A stretch of DNA of 64,000 nt from Synechococcus sp. BIOS-U3-1 (GTDB lineage Bacteria; Cyanobacteriota; Cyanobacteriia; PCC-6307; Cyanobiaceae). The translations under genes and the position numbers were made by a program. The notes under the pieces are model-generated. The model was not told where the DNA came from, searched no databases, and saw only the letters and a list, made by a program, of their open reading frames with translations. Positions 9,364 through 20,632 of the stretch are shown piece by piece. Numbering within the stretch: the stretch's first letter is position 1; each line of letters opens with the position of its first letter. The stretch spans positions 2,108,001 to 2,172,000 of the forward strand of contig NZ_CP047936.1 in the NCBI RefSeq assembly GCF_014279975.1, given 5' to 3'.

Positions 9364-9594
9364 ATGATTACTACCGTTCTCTCCTGGATCTGGATCGGCA
9401 GCGGCCTTTTATTGATCCTATTTGTGCTTCTGCATAGCCCCAAGGGTGATGGCATGGGGGGACTGGCAGCTAGTGGCAGTACATCGTTTACAAGCTCTAG
9501 CAGCGCAGAGGCGACCCTCAACCGCATCACCTGGATCACGCTGGCCATCTTTTTAACGCTGGCAGTGATTCTCAGCGCTGGTTGGCTGAGTTAA
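9364..9594 (+). CDS. secG: Preprotein translocase subunit SecG
   Basis: A 76-residue protein with two membrane spans (about residues 5-22 and 55-74) joined by the typical HSPKGDGMGGLAASGSTSF loop, followed by the SSSAEATLNRIT segment that marks SecG. It assists SecYE in protein export across the plasma or thylakoid membrane. It lies 24 bases after gpmI and probably shares its transcript; a strong hairpin follows. Confidence 0.93.
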   Translation: MITTVLSWIWIGSGLLLILFVLLHSPKGDGMGGLAASGSTSFTSSSSAEATLNRITWITLAIFLTLAVILSAGWLS

Positions 9595-9618
9595 ATCTCA
9601 CACCCCACAAATCTTGCA

Positions 9619-9646
9619 AAAGCCTGGGCCCAAGGGTCCAGGCTTT
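9619..9646. terminator. Rho-independent terminator between secG and amt1
   Basis: Inverted repeat aaagcctgg (9619-9627) and ccaggcttt (9638-9646) around a 10-base loop. It lies between convergent secG (+) and amt1 (-). On the plus strand the stem is followed by gttcttt; on the minus strand the stem ends in a short T run. It probably serves both genes. Confidence 0.75.
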
Positions 9647-9667
9647 GTTCTTTCAACAACTCGGAAA

Positions 9668-11017
9668 TTAATGAAATTGAGGTGAACCAACTCGCTCGGC
9701 GTAAGCCTCCTCACCATGTTCAGAAACATCGACCCCCAGATCTTCAGCGTCGTTTGGCACACGAAATGGCAAACCACAGCCACGCAAGATTCCAGCAATG
9801 ACAAGAGTGCCAAGCGCAGCTAATCCGTAAGCGACGAGAACAACCTGAAACTGATCAGCGATCAAGCCAACCCTGCCCTTCTCAGCAAAAACCTGCGCTG
9901 CGGGGTGAGTGGCGATCAACTCAGTGCTAGCGAAGACACCGGTCAGAATCGCGCCGACCGTACCGCCCACGCCATGGACGGCAAAAGTGTCAAGCGAATC
10001 ATCAAAACGGAGCGACACCTTGACCTGCACGGAGAGATAACAAATCAAGGCTGTGATCGCTCCAATCGCCATACCAGCCCCTGGCCTCACAAAACCAGCA
10101 GCTGGGGTAATGCCAACCAAACCAGCCACCGCGCCGGTTGCCATGCCCACGGCCGTTGGCTTGCCATCTCTCCAGGTTTCAATCAATGCCCAAGCAACCA
10201 AGCCTGTTGCGGCAGAAATATGCGTGGTCGTGAAGGGGAGCTCAGCACCACTGACACTCAGCTGACTACCACCATTGAAGCCAAACCAACCGAACCAGAG
10301 CAGACCTGTGCCAAGCAAGATCTGAGTCACATCATGTGGGGGGCGCACCGCATTGGGCCACTGCTTGCGCCACCCAACAAGGCCAGCAAGCACGAGAGCA
10401 GAAACACCAGAGCTGATGTGCACCACCGTGCCACCAGCGAAATCAAGGTCTTTGCCAAGGCAACCACCTCCCCAGACCATATGAGCGAGAGGGGCATAAA
10501 CCACCAACAGCCACACAGGGGTGAACACGCACCAGAATCGAAAACTGATCCTTTCCACCAAGGCTCCTGAAATCAGAGCCGGAGTGATGATTGCGAACAT
10601 GCCCTGAAAGAGAGCGAAGCTGAGGCCTGGTATCGCCAGACCATCCCAAATATCGGGAATGTTCTCCAACATGGCGTAGGAGAAAGGATTGCCAATGACG
10701 GCATTCAGAGCTCCACCGTTGGAAAAGGCAAGACTGAATCCAAAGCTGACCCACACGAGCGTGGCAATGCCCATCATCACGAAGCTCATCGCCATCGTGT
10801 TGAGCACGTTGCGAGCCTGAACGAATCCTCCGTAGAAAAACGCCAGTCCAGGGGTCATCAACAGCACAAGTGCCGCCGAAGTGAGAATCAGGGTGTTGTC
10901 AGCTGCTGAAAGGGCAGCATCTTCCGCATAAGCAGGAAGAAGGGCAGAGCTCAGCAGTTGAAACGCTGGGACCACCAGCAGGGCGATCAGGAATCGCCTC
11001 AGACGGGGCTTAAACAC
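9668..11017 (-). CDS. amt1: Ammonium transporter, Amt family
   Basis: The 449-residue protein has an N-terminal signal sequence (MFKPRLRRFLIALL through the hydrophobic core to AYA-ED) and eleven predicted membrane spans. Family motifs include TPGLAFFYGGFVQARNVLN near the first span, VHISSGVSALVLAGLVGWRK, LWFGWFGFNGGS, and FAVHGVGGTVGAILTGVFAS with the pore histidines. It moves ammonium across the plasma membrane. GTG at 11017 is the furthest upstream conventional start, because an in-frame TGA lies 36 bases before it. GTG at 10975 would give a shorter signal peptide. A GTA-N8-TAC motif lies only 9 bases upstream, which bears on the choice. Confidence 0.93.
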   Translation of the reverse strand: MFKPRLRRFLIALLVVPAFQLLSSALLPAYAEDAALSAADNTLILTSAALVLLMTPGLAFFYGGFVQARNVLNTMAMSFVMMGIATLVWVSFGFSLAFSNGGALNAVIGNPFSYAMLENIPDIWDGLAIPGLSFALFQGMFAIITPALISGALVERISFRFWCVFTPVWLLVVYAPLAHMVWGGGCLGKDLDFAGGTVVHISSGVSALVLAGLVGWRKQWPNAVRPPHDVTQILLGTGLLWFGWFGFNGGSQLSVSGAELPFTTTHISAATGLVAWALIETWRDGKPTAVGMATGAVAGLVGITPAAGFVRPGAGMAIGAITALICYLSVQVKVSLRFDDSLDTFAVHGVGGTVGAILTGVFASTELIATHPAAQVFAEKGRVGLIADQFQVVLVAYGLAALGTLVIAGILRGCGLPFRVPNDAEDLGVDVSEHGEEAYAERVGSPQFH

Positions 11018-11026
11018 GTACTTTCT

Positions 11027-11040
11027 GTAACCCTCGATAC
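11027..11040 (-). promoter_or_regulatory. NtcA-type binding motif upstream of amt1
   Basis: The sequence gtaaccctcgatac is a perfect GTA-N8-TAC palindrome core on either strand, the consensus of the cyanobacterial nitrogen regulator NtcA, and amt1 is a classic NtcA target. However, it sits 9 bases upstream of the GTG at 11017, and I see no TA-N3-T box about 22 bases further along. Either translation starts downstream or the site works unconventionally. Confidence 0.6.
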
Positions 11041-11066
11041 GATTTCAGAACGCCTGCACCAAAAAC

Positions 11067-11081
11067 TGTTCACTACGAACA
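11067..11081. repeat. Perfect 5-5-5 inverted repeat in the amt1 upstream region
   Basis: tgttc-actac-gaaca is a perfect dyad with 5-base arms, 50 bases upstream of the amt1 GTG and about 197 bases from the groL terminator. It could be an operator for an unknown regulator; its shape is loosely LexA-like. Short dyads also arise by chance. Confidence 0.3.
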
Positions 11082-11277
11082 TTCGACGGAGCTGGCTGGC
11101 ATCCAGAACACAGCGCTGGACGTAAGAGCCCCGAGCCCTCACTCTCCCTGTCCTGAGTCACTTGAACGCTCAGTTTCTCAACGCCTGAGGAGGGCCAATG
11201 CCCAAACCAATGGATCAGCATGATGATGACGTCAAGAACCTGCTGAAACTCCCTCCTGAATTCCAATCCTGAGCCGA

Positions 11278-11306
11278 ACAAAAAAAGCCCCGCAAACGCG
11301 GGGCTT
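11278..11306 (-). terminator. Terminator of the groS-groL operon
   Basis: A 9-base perfect stem, aagccccgc (11285-11293) and gcggggctt (11298-11306), closes a 4-base loop. On the minus strand it is followed by a run of seven T residues, 40 bases beyond the groL stop. The remaining bases 11041-11277 form the amt1 upstream region and show no gene. Confidence 0.92.
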
Positions 11307-11345
11307 AATTGACCGCCGAGGCGGTTTTGCTTGAGGGGCTGAGAC

Positions 11346-13028
<1,683 letters not shown>

Positions 13029-13054
13029 TTAGGCACGGTGCAGTCAGAAGCTGG

Positions 13055-13366
13055 TCAGTTGACGATGGCGAGGATGTCCTTCTCGGAAAGGAGCACAAAC
13101 TCATCGCTTCCGAGCTTGATATCGGTGCCTGCATACTTGCTGTACAGGACCTTGTCACCAACGCCGACTTCAGGAGATTGGCGTGAACCGTCGTCGTTGT
13201 GCTTGCCAGGGCCAACCTGAACAACTTCGCCCACCTGAGGCTTTTCCTTGGCGGTGTCGGGAAGCAGGATGCCACCGGAGGTTTTCTCCTCGGATTCTGA
13301 GACCTTGACGAAAACGCGATCGCCGAGGGGTTTAACAGTGGAGACGCTGAGAGAAACAGCTGCCAT
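13055..13366 (-). CDS. groS: Co-chaperonin GroES
   Basis: The 103-residue cap protein of the GroEL chamber has the expected [14 protein letters not shown] start, the mobile loop [20 protein letters not shown], and the [14 protein letters not shown]-terminal strands. ATG at 13366 gives the family length; the frame is open upstream, but those residues are not GroES-like. It is the first gene of groS-groL, and a CIRCE element lies 52 bases upstream. Confidence 0.97.
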   Translation of the reverse strand: MAAVSLSVSTVKPLGDRVFVKVSESEEKTSGGILLPDTAKEKPQVGEVVQVGPGKHNDDGSRQSPEVGVGDKVLYSKYAGTDIKLGSDEFVLLSEKDILAIVN

Positions 13367-13417
13367 GGGTTCTTGCAGGAGCAGGGACAGTGCGCCGAAG
13401 CGCCGTTGCGACTCGAG

Positions 13418-13444
13418 CTGGCACTCAAGGTCGTCGAGTGCCAA
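13418..13444 (-). promoter_or_regulatory. CIRCE operator (HrcA binding site)
   Basis: On the minus strand the sequence reads ttggcactc, nine spacer bases, gagtgccag. This is the CIRCE form TTNGCACTC-N9-GAGTGCNAA with 8 of 9 arm bases paired. It lies 52-78 bases ahead of the groS ATG, the usual place for HrcA repression of the chaperonin operon. It also sits in the 219-base divergent region shared with atpD. Confidence 0.92.
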
Positions 13445-13558
13445 CCTATGACCGGGTTCTGCACTTCGGCCACAGGGCAAGCGTGCGGGTGACCGAACCA
13501 CTCGCCCGTCCCTCGCGACGGTGGTATCGTTGCCCCGCTCAGTAGCGGATTGCTTTAG

Positions 13559-15049
<1,491 letters not shown>

Positions 15050-15127
15050 TGGCATCAGGGGCATGACATTCATGCTCCTGTCCCTTTGACTTTGCTCCCA
15101 CGCTTTTAACCCAAACACTCCATATCC

Positions 15128-15538
15128 ATGTCTCTTACCCTCCGCGTGCTGGCACCAGACCAGAGCGTGTTCGATGGCTCTGCTGATGAGGTGATCCTCC
15201 CGAGCACTACTGGACAGCTGGGCATTCTTCCCGGCCACGTTTCACTTCTGGCAGCACTCGATGTCGGAGTCTTACGCGTCCGCGCGGATGGAGACTGGAA
15301 ATCCATCGCATTGATGGGTGGGTTCGCCGAAGTGGAGGCCGATGACGTCACCGTATTGGTGAACTCCGCTGAGCTGGGAAGCTCCATTGATGGCAGTTCT
15401 GCTGAAAGCGAACTACAGGCTGCACGCAACGCCGTCAGCAAAATGGAAGGCCAGCCAACCTCACCAGAAAAAGTGAAAGCCCAACAGAACCTGAACAGAG
15501 CAAGAGCTCGTGCCCAGGCAGCCATCAATCAAGACTGA
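15128..15538 (+). CDS. atpC: ATP synthase F1 epsilon subunit
   Basis: The 136-residue protein begins MSLTLRVLAPDQSVFDGSAD and has LPSTTGQLGILPGHVSLLAAL, the conserved beta-sandwich of epsilon. A C-terminal helical pair follows (ESELQAARNAVSKM onward). It forms part of the rotor stalk and inhibits ATP hydrolysis. It lies 78 bases after atpD. The 161-base gap to the convergent M23 peptidase gene shows no strong terminator. Confidence 0.95.
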   Translation: MSLTLRVLAPDQSVFDGSADEVILPSTTGQLGILPGHVSLLAALDVGVLRVRADGDWKSIALMGGFAEVEADDVTVLVNSAELGSSIDGSSAESELQAARNAVSKMEGQPTSPEKVKAQQNLNRARARAQAAINQD

Positions 15539-15699
15539 TTATCAACGCACCGAAGAAAGCTTCACTGCCTACGGCAGGATCAAACCGATAAAACCAAACT
15601 TTTGATCTCTAGGATCCCTCTGATGATGTAATTCATATCTATGACGAACCAGATCAATCCAGTTCAAATTAACCATCGACTGAATCACAGCCTGAAGCT

Positions 15700-16452
15700 T
15701 CACACCTGCTGATTGACCCTTATTCCATTCAGGAATGCAGCCGGATCGAGAGCGATATTCTCTGGAGATCTAACTTCGAAATGCAGGTGAGGCCCTGTAC
15801 TACGACCTGTATTACCCATCCGGGCGATCAGATCACCCCGACTAACATTGTCACCAACTTGAACAAGAATTTCATTGCAATGCGCATAACGCGTCTTGTA
15901 CCCATCAGGGTGCTGAATTTCAATCATCAATCCATAAGCACCGAGGTAATCTGCGAACACCACCTCTCCACGCCGTGAGGCCTTAATCGCTGTTCCAAGG
16001 TGATTAGCAATATCAATGCCCGAATGATGCCGCGACCAACGTGGCCCAAAACCCGAAGTAAAAACGCCTGAAGTAGGCAGAGAATAGGCCTTCAGGGACA
16101 ACTCATTGAGATAATCAGCGAACGATGCAAACGAACAGAGTTGAGCACGAGAAACGGATGCCTCATTAGAGCTCTCGATAGACCATGCAGCTGTTGGGAG
16201 CGAAACAGAATCAATCTCAGCAACAGCAGACGCCTGCAAACAATGCTGATCGAACAATGTGATTATGGATTGCTTGTTGGACAATGACTGGAAAGCCTGA
16301 AAAACATTGTTTTGACGCTGTCCAAGAAGGCTTCGCGTCTCAGATTTCTGAGTTTTGAACGGATCAAGGCCATTCAAAATATCTGGAGTCGATGTGGTTG
16401 CAACCGTCGCAGAAGAGAGTCCAAGAACAAACAGAGGCGCGAAAGAAATCAA
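15700..16452 (-). CDS. Secreted M23-family metallopeptidase
   Basis: The 250-residue product has an N-terminal signal-like segment (MISFAPLFVLGLSSATVA), a poorly conserved middle region, and a C-terminal peptidase M23 (LytM) domain from about residue 135. That domain has GFGPRWSRHHSGIDIAN with the first zinc ligands His and Asp, and GPHLHFEVR with the HxH motif. It probably cuts or remodels peptidoglycan cross-bridges in the periplasm. Both zinc motifs are intact, so it is likely active rather than a degenerate EnvC/NlpD type. Confidence 0.85.
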   Translation of the reverse strand: MISFAPLFVLGLSSATVATTSTPDILNGLDPFKTQKSETRSLLGQRQNNVFQAFQSLSNKQSIITLFDQHCLQASAVAEIDSVSLPTAAWSIESSNEASVSRAQLCSFASFADYLNELSLKAYSLPTSGVFTSGFGPRWSRHHSGIDIANHLGTAIKASRRGEVVFADYLGAYGLMIEIQHPDGYKTRYAHCNEILVQVGDNVSRGDLIARMGNTGRSTGPHLHFEVRSPENIALDPAAFLNGIRVNQQV

Positions 16453-16754
16453 TCCATTAAAAATATTCCGTGAGATTGTAACAGATTATTGCGAACCTCA
16501 AGCGATCAAAATGCCTGAACTTGGCAATCAACCTCTGCCTCGAAGCATCAAGCAATCTTCGTGATGAATGAACGCATCAAGACCCACTCATCCAGACCCA
16601 TCGTCAACCACCACCTTGCTCAAAGCTGCCAGAAAAGGAGGCACTGCACAGGAGCACACAACGAATCCAAACCTGCGTCGAGCAGACATTCCGAACAGGC
16701 CAATCATCGAGGCAAAAACTTCGAGAATTCCTCCTAGACGCGATTTCTAGACAT
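16453..16754. other. Non-coding gap upstream of the M23 peptidase gene
   Basis: About 300 bases of relatively A-rich sequence between the peptidase start and the PSRP-3 terminator. The few open frames are short, of unusual composition and unlike any protein. It must hold the peptidase promoter. I see no RNA gene or repeat. Confidence 0.5.
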
Positions 16755-16780
16755 AAAAAAGCAGGCAATGAGTCGCCTGC
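16755..16780 (-). terminator. Terminator of the PSRP-3 gene
   Basis: gcaggc (16761-16766) and gcctgc (16775-16780) form a 6-base stem with an 8-base loop. On the minus strand it is followed by six T residues, 31 bases beyond the stop of the PSRP-3 gene. Confidence 0.85.
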
Positions 16781-16810
16781 AAAGATCAACAAAATGCTGA
16801 TTGATTCGTA

Positions 16811-17350
<540 letters not shown>

Positions 17351-17427
17351 TCAATGACAAAGAACTAACCTACCAGCCTTCAAAACCATTCCTCCTGAAC
17401 CGGCACCCATCCACCAGCCAGCTTCTG

Positions 17428-18198
17428 TTGTTCGACATCGACGGAGTGATCCGTGATGTGTCAGGCAGTTATCGCAGAGCTCTCCAGGCAACCGTGGAGC
17501 ACTACAGCGGTTGGCGACCGACGCCATCCCGCATCGACGCCCTCAAAGGCGAAGGACGCTGGAACAACGATTGGGACGCAAGTCTCGAGCTGCTGCGCCG
17601 GCATGGCACAGCCCTGCCGGTCAAGCAACACCTGATCGAGGTCTTCAGCACTTTTTATTTCGGCGGTGATCCCGAAGGTGATCCAGGTGCATGGACTGGG
17701 TACATCAGTGATGAACCCTTGCTCGTGCAACGGGACTTTTTTACGGCGCTGGATCAGAACGGTTGGCGTTGGGGGTTTGTGAGTGGCGCGGAACCTCCAT
17801 CCGCACGGTTCGTGCTCCAACAGCGACTGGGGCTGGTCAATCCCCCTCTGATCGCCATGGGCGATGCCCCTGACAAGCCTGACCCCACAGGTCTTGTGCA
17901 ACTCAGCGACAGCCTTTTGCACCATCGCAGTGGAGGTGTCGTCGCCTACCTGGGTGACACGGTTGCCGATATCCAGACTGTTCTCAACGCCAAGACCCAA
18001 CGCCCCGATCGACAGTGGATCAGTCTCGCGGTGTCGCCACCGCATCTTCTGCCCGGCAGCAAGGAGCGAAGCGCCTATGAGCAGCAGCTGAGTGCAGCCG
18101 GTGCCGATCTAATCCTGTCCAGTACTGAAGCTGCCATCCAATGGTCGATAGGCAGCCAAGGGTCTAAGAGTCAGGGCCACTCAACAACCGTTCACTAA
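17428..18198 (+). CDS. HAD-superfamily hydrolase, cyanobacterial type
   Basis: The 256-residue protein begins with HAD motif I (FDIDGVIRD), has the motif II Ser in GFVSGAEPP, the motif III Lys in DKPDPTGL and the motif IV acidic pair in YLGDTVADIQ. It is therefore a complete Mg-dependent phosphohydrolase of subfamily IA. I believe it belongs to a cyanobacterial HAD group related to histidinol-phosphatase-like enzymes; the substrate is unknown. The only nearby conventional start is TTG at 17428, which leaves a single residue before motif I. The frame continues upstream through LLL without ATG or GTG, so the true start is uncertain. Confidence 0.82.
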   Translation: MFDIDGVIRDVSGSYRRALQATVEHYSGWRPTPSRIDALKGEGRWNNDWDASLELLRRHGTALPVKQHLIEVFSTFYFGGDPEGDPGAWTGYISDEPLLVQRDFFTALDQNGWRWGFVSGAEPPSARFVLQQRLGLVNPPLIAMGDAPDKPDPTGLVQLSDSLLHHRSGGVVAYLGDTVADIQTVLNAKTQRPDRQWISLAVSPPHLLPGSKERSAYEQQLSAAGADLILSSTEAAIQWSIGSQGSKSQGHSTTVH

Positions 18199-18212
18199 CG
18201 AGGCTGAATCGC

Positions 18213-19607
18213 TTAACGCTCCATGTCTGCCACGGCTTTGAGAGCTCCGGCAGTAAGCACCTCGTGACCGCAAGAGACCTCTGCAAGGTCCCTAACCGCA
18301 ACATCGTCCTCAATGCGGATACCGATGCCCTTCCAGCGCTCATCAATCGCAGGCTGTCCATCGGGAACCGCAAGACGGTCACTGACGTAAAGACCAGGTT
18401 CCACCGTCAGCACAATGCCGGGCTCCAGCTCCACATGATGCTCGCCAAGCCGATAAGCACCCACGTCATGAACATCCAAACCCAGCCAGTGACCGGTTCG
18501 GTGCATATACAAATGGCGATAGCTGCCCTGCTCAATCAGACCATCCACATCTCCTCTTAGAAGGCCCAGATCCACAAGACCCTCCACCAGAACGTGAACA
18601 GCCGTGTCATGAACGTCCTCGGCGGTATGACCAGGCTTGACTCGGCCAATCGCCGCTTCCTGTGCCGCCAGCACCAGAGAATAAAGCTCCCGCTGCTCCC
18701 CACTGAAACGACCGTTCACCGGGAACGTCCGCGTGATATCTCCGTTGTAGTAATCACGAAGTGAGCAACCAGCGTCGATCAGCAGCAGGTCTCCGTCTTG
18801 AAGCACGGCGCTGTTGTCGATGTAATGCAGCACACAGGCATTGTCTCCGCCGGCAACGATCGAGCCATAAGCGGCTCCACGGGCTCCTAATTCGAGGAAA
18901 TGCTGCTCGATCAAAGCCTGAATCTGTCGCTCGCTCATCCCAGGGCGCACCGCAGCCCTGGCCAGCTCATGGGCCGAGGCTGAGATCCGCCCGGCTTCAC
19001 GGAGACGTTCCAGTTCAGCGGGGTGCTTCCGCAGGCGCATTCGATGCAGCAGCGGACAGGGCGCAAGCAGCGCCAGTGCAGCACTGCCGGTGCGCGATGC
19101 CCGGTCCAGTTGCGCACCCCAAGAACGCAACACCAAAGGTTCAATTAATGGATGACTGCCAACGCGAAAAGCGATGCCCTCCGCACCATCCAGATACCTC
19201 GGCAGCAGAGCATCGAGCTCCACGCGGGGGTGGGAGAGATCGGCACCGAAACGCTCCACCGCACCCTCACAACCCCAGCGGCGACCGGTCCAAACCTCAG
19301 CAGCTGGCTCGCGGGGATTTACAAAGAGCACAAACCGCTCACCCTCAGGCCGATGTGGCAAAAACAGGGCAACGGCGTCGGGCTCATCAAACCCGGTCAG
19401 GTACCAGAAATCACTGTTTTGGCGGAAGGGCCACTCCGTATCCGCGTGGTGCGTCACCAAAGTTGCCGCTGGGATCACTGCAGCGGCCCCGCCCAGTTCA
19501 GCCATGAACCGCTCGCGGCGATCCGCAAACAGCTGAGCATCAAAAACAGGGGCGAGATCAGCCACGGCAGAGACAGAGCACCGGAGAAACGTCAGGATGG
19601 CAGTCAA
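18213..19607 (-). CDS. pepP: Xaa-Pro aminopeptidase (M24B)
   Basis: The 464-residue enzyme removes N-terminal residues preceding proline. The N-terminal creatinase-like domain has EWPFRQNSDFWYLTGFDEPD. The C-terminal pita-bread domain has the metal ligands: Asp in LLIDAGCSLRDYYNGDITRT (both Asp), His in HRTGHWLGLDVHD, Glu in TVEPGLYV, and Glu in GIRIEDDVAV. All five ligands are present. The start at 19607 leaves 11 bases to the divergent CNNM gene; a later GTG (residue 15) would give more room for a promoter. Confidence 0.93.
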   Translation of the reverse strand: MTAILTFLRCSVSAVADLAPVFDAQLFADRRERFMAELGGAAAVIPAATLVTHHADTEWPFRQNSDFWYLTGFDEPDAVALFLPHRPEGERFVLFVNPREPAAEVWTGRRWGCEGAVERFGADLSHPRVELDALLPRYLDGAEGIAFRVGSHPLIEPLVLRSWGAQLDRASRTGSAALALLAPCPLLHRMRLRKHPAELERLREAGRISASAHELARAAVRPGMSERQIQALIEQHFLELGARGAAYGSIVAGGDNACVLHYIDNSAVLQDGDLLLIDAGCSLRDYYNGDITRTFPVNGRFSGEQRELYSLVLAAQEAAIGRVKPGHTAEDVHDTAVHVLVEGLVDLGLLRGDVDGLIEQGSYRHLYMHRTGHWLGLDVHDVGAYRLGEHHVELEPGIVLTVEPGLYVSDRLAVPDGQPAIDERWKGIGIRIEDDVAVRDLAEVSCGHEVLTAGALKAVADMER

Positions 19608-19618
19608 AGCGCCCGCGC

Positions 19619-20632
19619 ATGACCTCCGACCTGCTGATCCTTCTTTTGTTGGTGGTGGTGGTGCTGACCGGATCCGCCCTCTGTTCCGGAGTGGAAGCCG
19701 CGCTGCTCACCGTGAATCCGGTGCGAGTGCATGAACTTGCCGCTCGGCCGAAACCTGTTGCTGGAGCTCGCAGGCTCGCCCAACTGCGGCTGCGCCTGGG
19801 CCGAACTCTCTCGGTGCTGGCAATTACCAATAACGGCTTCAACATCTTCGGAAGCCTGATGCTGGGTGGCTACGCCTCCTGGGTGTTCACAGAACAAATG
19901 GACGCGGGGAATGGAGCGTTGGCCCTGTTCTCCGTCAGCCTCACAGTTCTGGTGATCCTGCTCGGGGAGATCCTGCCCAAGGCGATCGGCAGCCGCCTGG
20001 CATTGCCTGTCTCCCTGGCGAGCGCTCCGGTTCTGCACTGGCTCGGCGTGATCATGCGACCGCTGGTGCTGCTGCTGGAGAGACTGCTTCCTGCGATCAC
20101 AGAGGAGAGTGAGATCAGCACCGATGAGGAAGAGATCCGGTCGCTGGCCAAACTCGGATCTCAGAAAGGTCAGATCGAGGCTGATGAAGCCGCCATGATC
20201 TCCAAGGTTTTCCTGCTCAACGACCTCACCGCACGTGATTTGATGACCCCGCGGGTGGCGGCTCCAACACTGGATGGGGCCTGCAACATCGAAAAGTTGC
20301 GTGTCGAACTGCTCGACAACGAAGCGCAGTGGTGGGTGGTCCTGGGGGATGCAGTCGACAAAGTGCTCGGCGTCGCTAACCGTGACCGTCTGCTGAGCGC
20401 CCTGGTGCGCAACAAAGGACACCTCACGCCAGCCGATCTCAGTGAACCGGCTGAGTTTGTTCCCGAAATGATCCGAGCCGACCGCCTGCTCACCGGCTTC
20501 CACCGCGACAAAAGCGGTGTGAGAGTCGTGGTGGATGAATTCGGTGGCTTTGTTGGTGTGATTGGCCCGGAAGCTGTTCTGGCCGTGCTGGCCGGCTGGT
20601 GGAGGAAAACCTCAGGAGAGGCAGCGCCATGA
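19619..20632 (+). CDS. CNNM-transmembrane and CBS-domain protein (CorC/HlyC family)
   Basis: The 337-residue protein has a DUF21/CNNM membrane domain with about four spans. It begins LLILLLLVVVVLTGSALCSG and contains NNGFNIFGSLMLGG and ILLGEILPKAIGSR. A linker follows with EEEIRSLAKLGSQKGQIEADE, then a CBS pair (DLMTPRVAAPTL; DEFGGFVGVIG). Members are linked to Mg/Co efflux or membrane stress; older annotations say hemolysin. The C-terminal CorC_HlyC domain is missing or very short. Its stop overlaps the following GTPase start in ATGA. Confidence 0.88.
   Translation: MTSDLLILLLLVVVVLTGSALCSGVEAALLTVNPVRVHELAARPKPVAGARRLAQLRLRLGRTLSVLAITNNGFNIFGSLMLGGYASWVFTEQMDAGNGALALFSVSLTVLVILLGEILPKAIGSRLALPVSLASAPVLHWLGVIMRPLVLLLERLLPAITEESEISTDEEEIRSLAKLGSQKGQIEADEAAMISKVFLLNDLTARDLMTPRVAAPTLDGACNIEKLRVELLDNEAQWWVVLGDAVDKVLGVANRDRLLSALVRNKGHLTPADLSEPAEFVPEMIRADRLLTGFHRDKSGVRVVVDEFGGFVGVIGPEAVLAVLAGWWRKTSGEAAP

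Noticed and set aside
9905-10570. 221-codon plus-strand frame
   Set aside because: Antisense to amt1; composition is unnatural and the minus strand encodes a complete ammonium transporter.
16568-16750. 60-codon plus-strand frame in the peptidase upstream gap
   Set aside because: Low hydrophobicity, rich in Arg/Thr/Pro, no binding site; looks like chance.
19604-20503. 299-codon minus-strand frame
   Set aside because: Antisense to the CNNM/CBS gene; Gln/His-rich shadow sequence.
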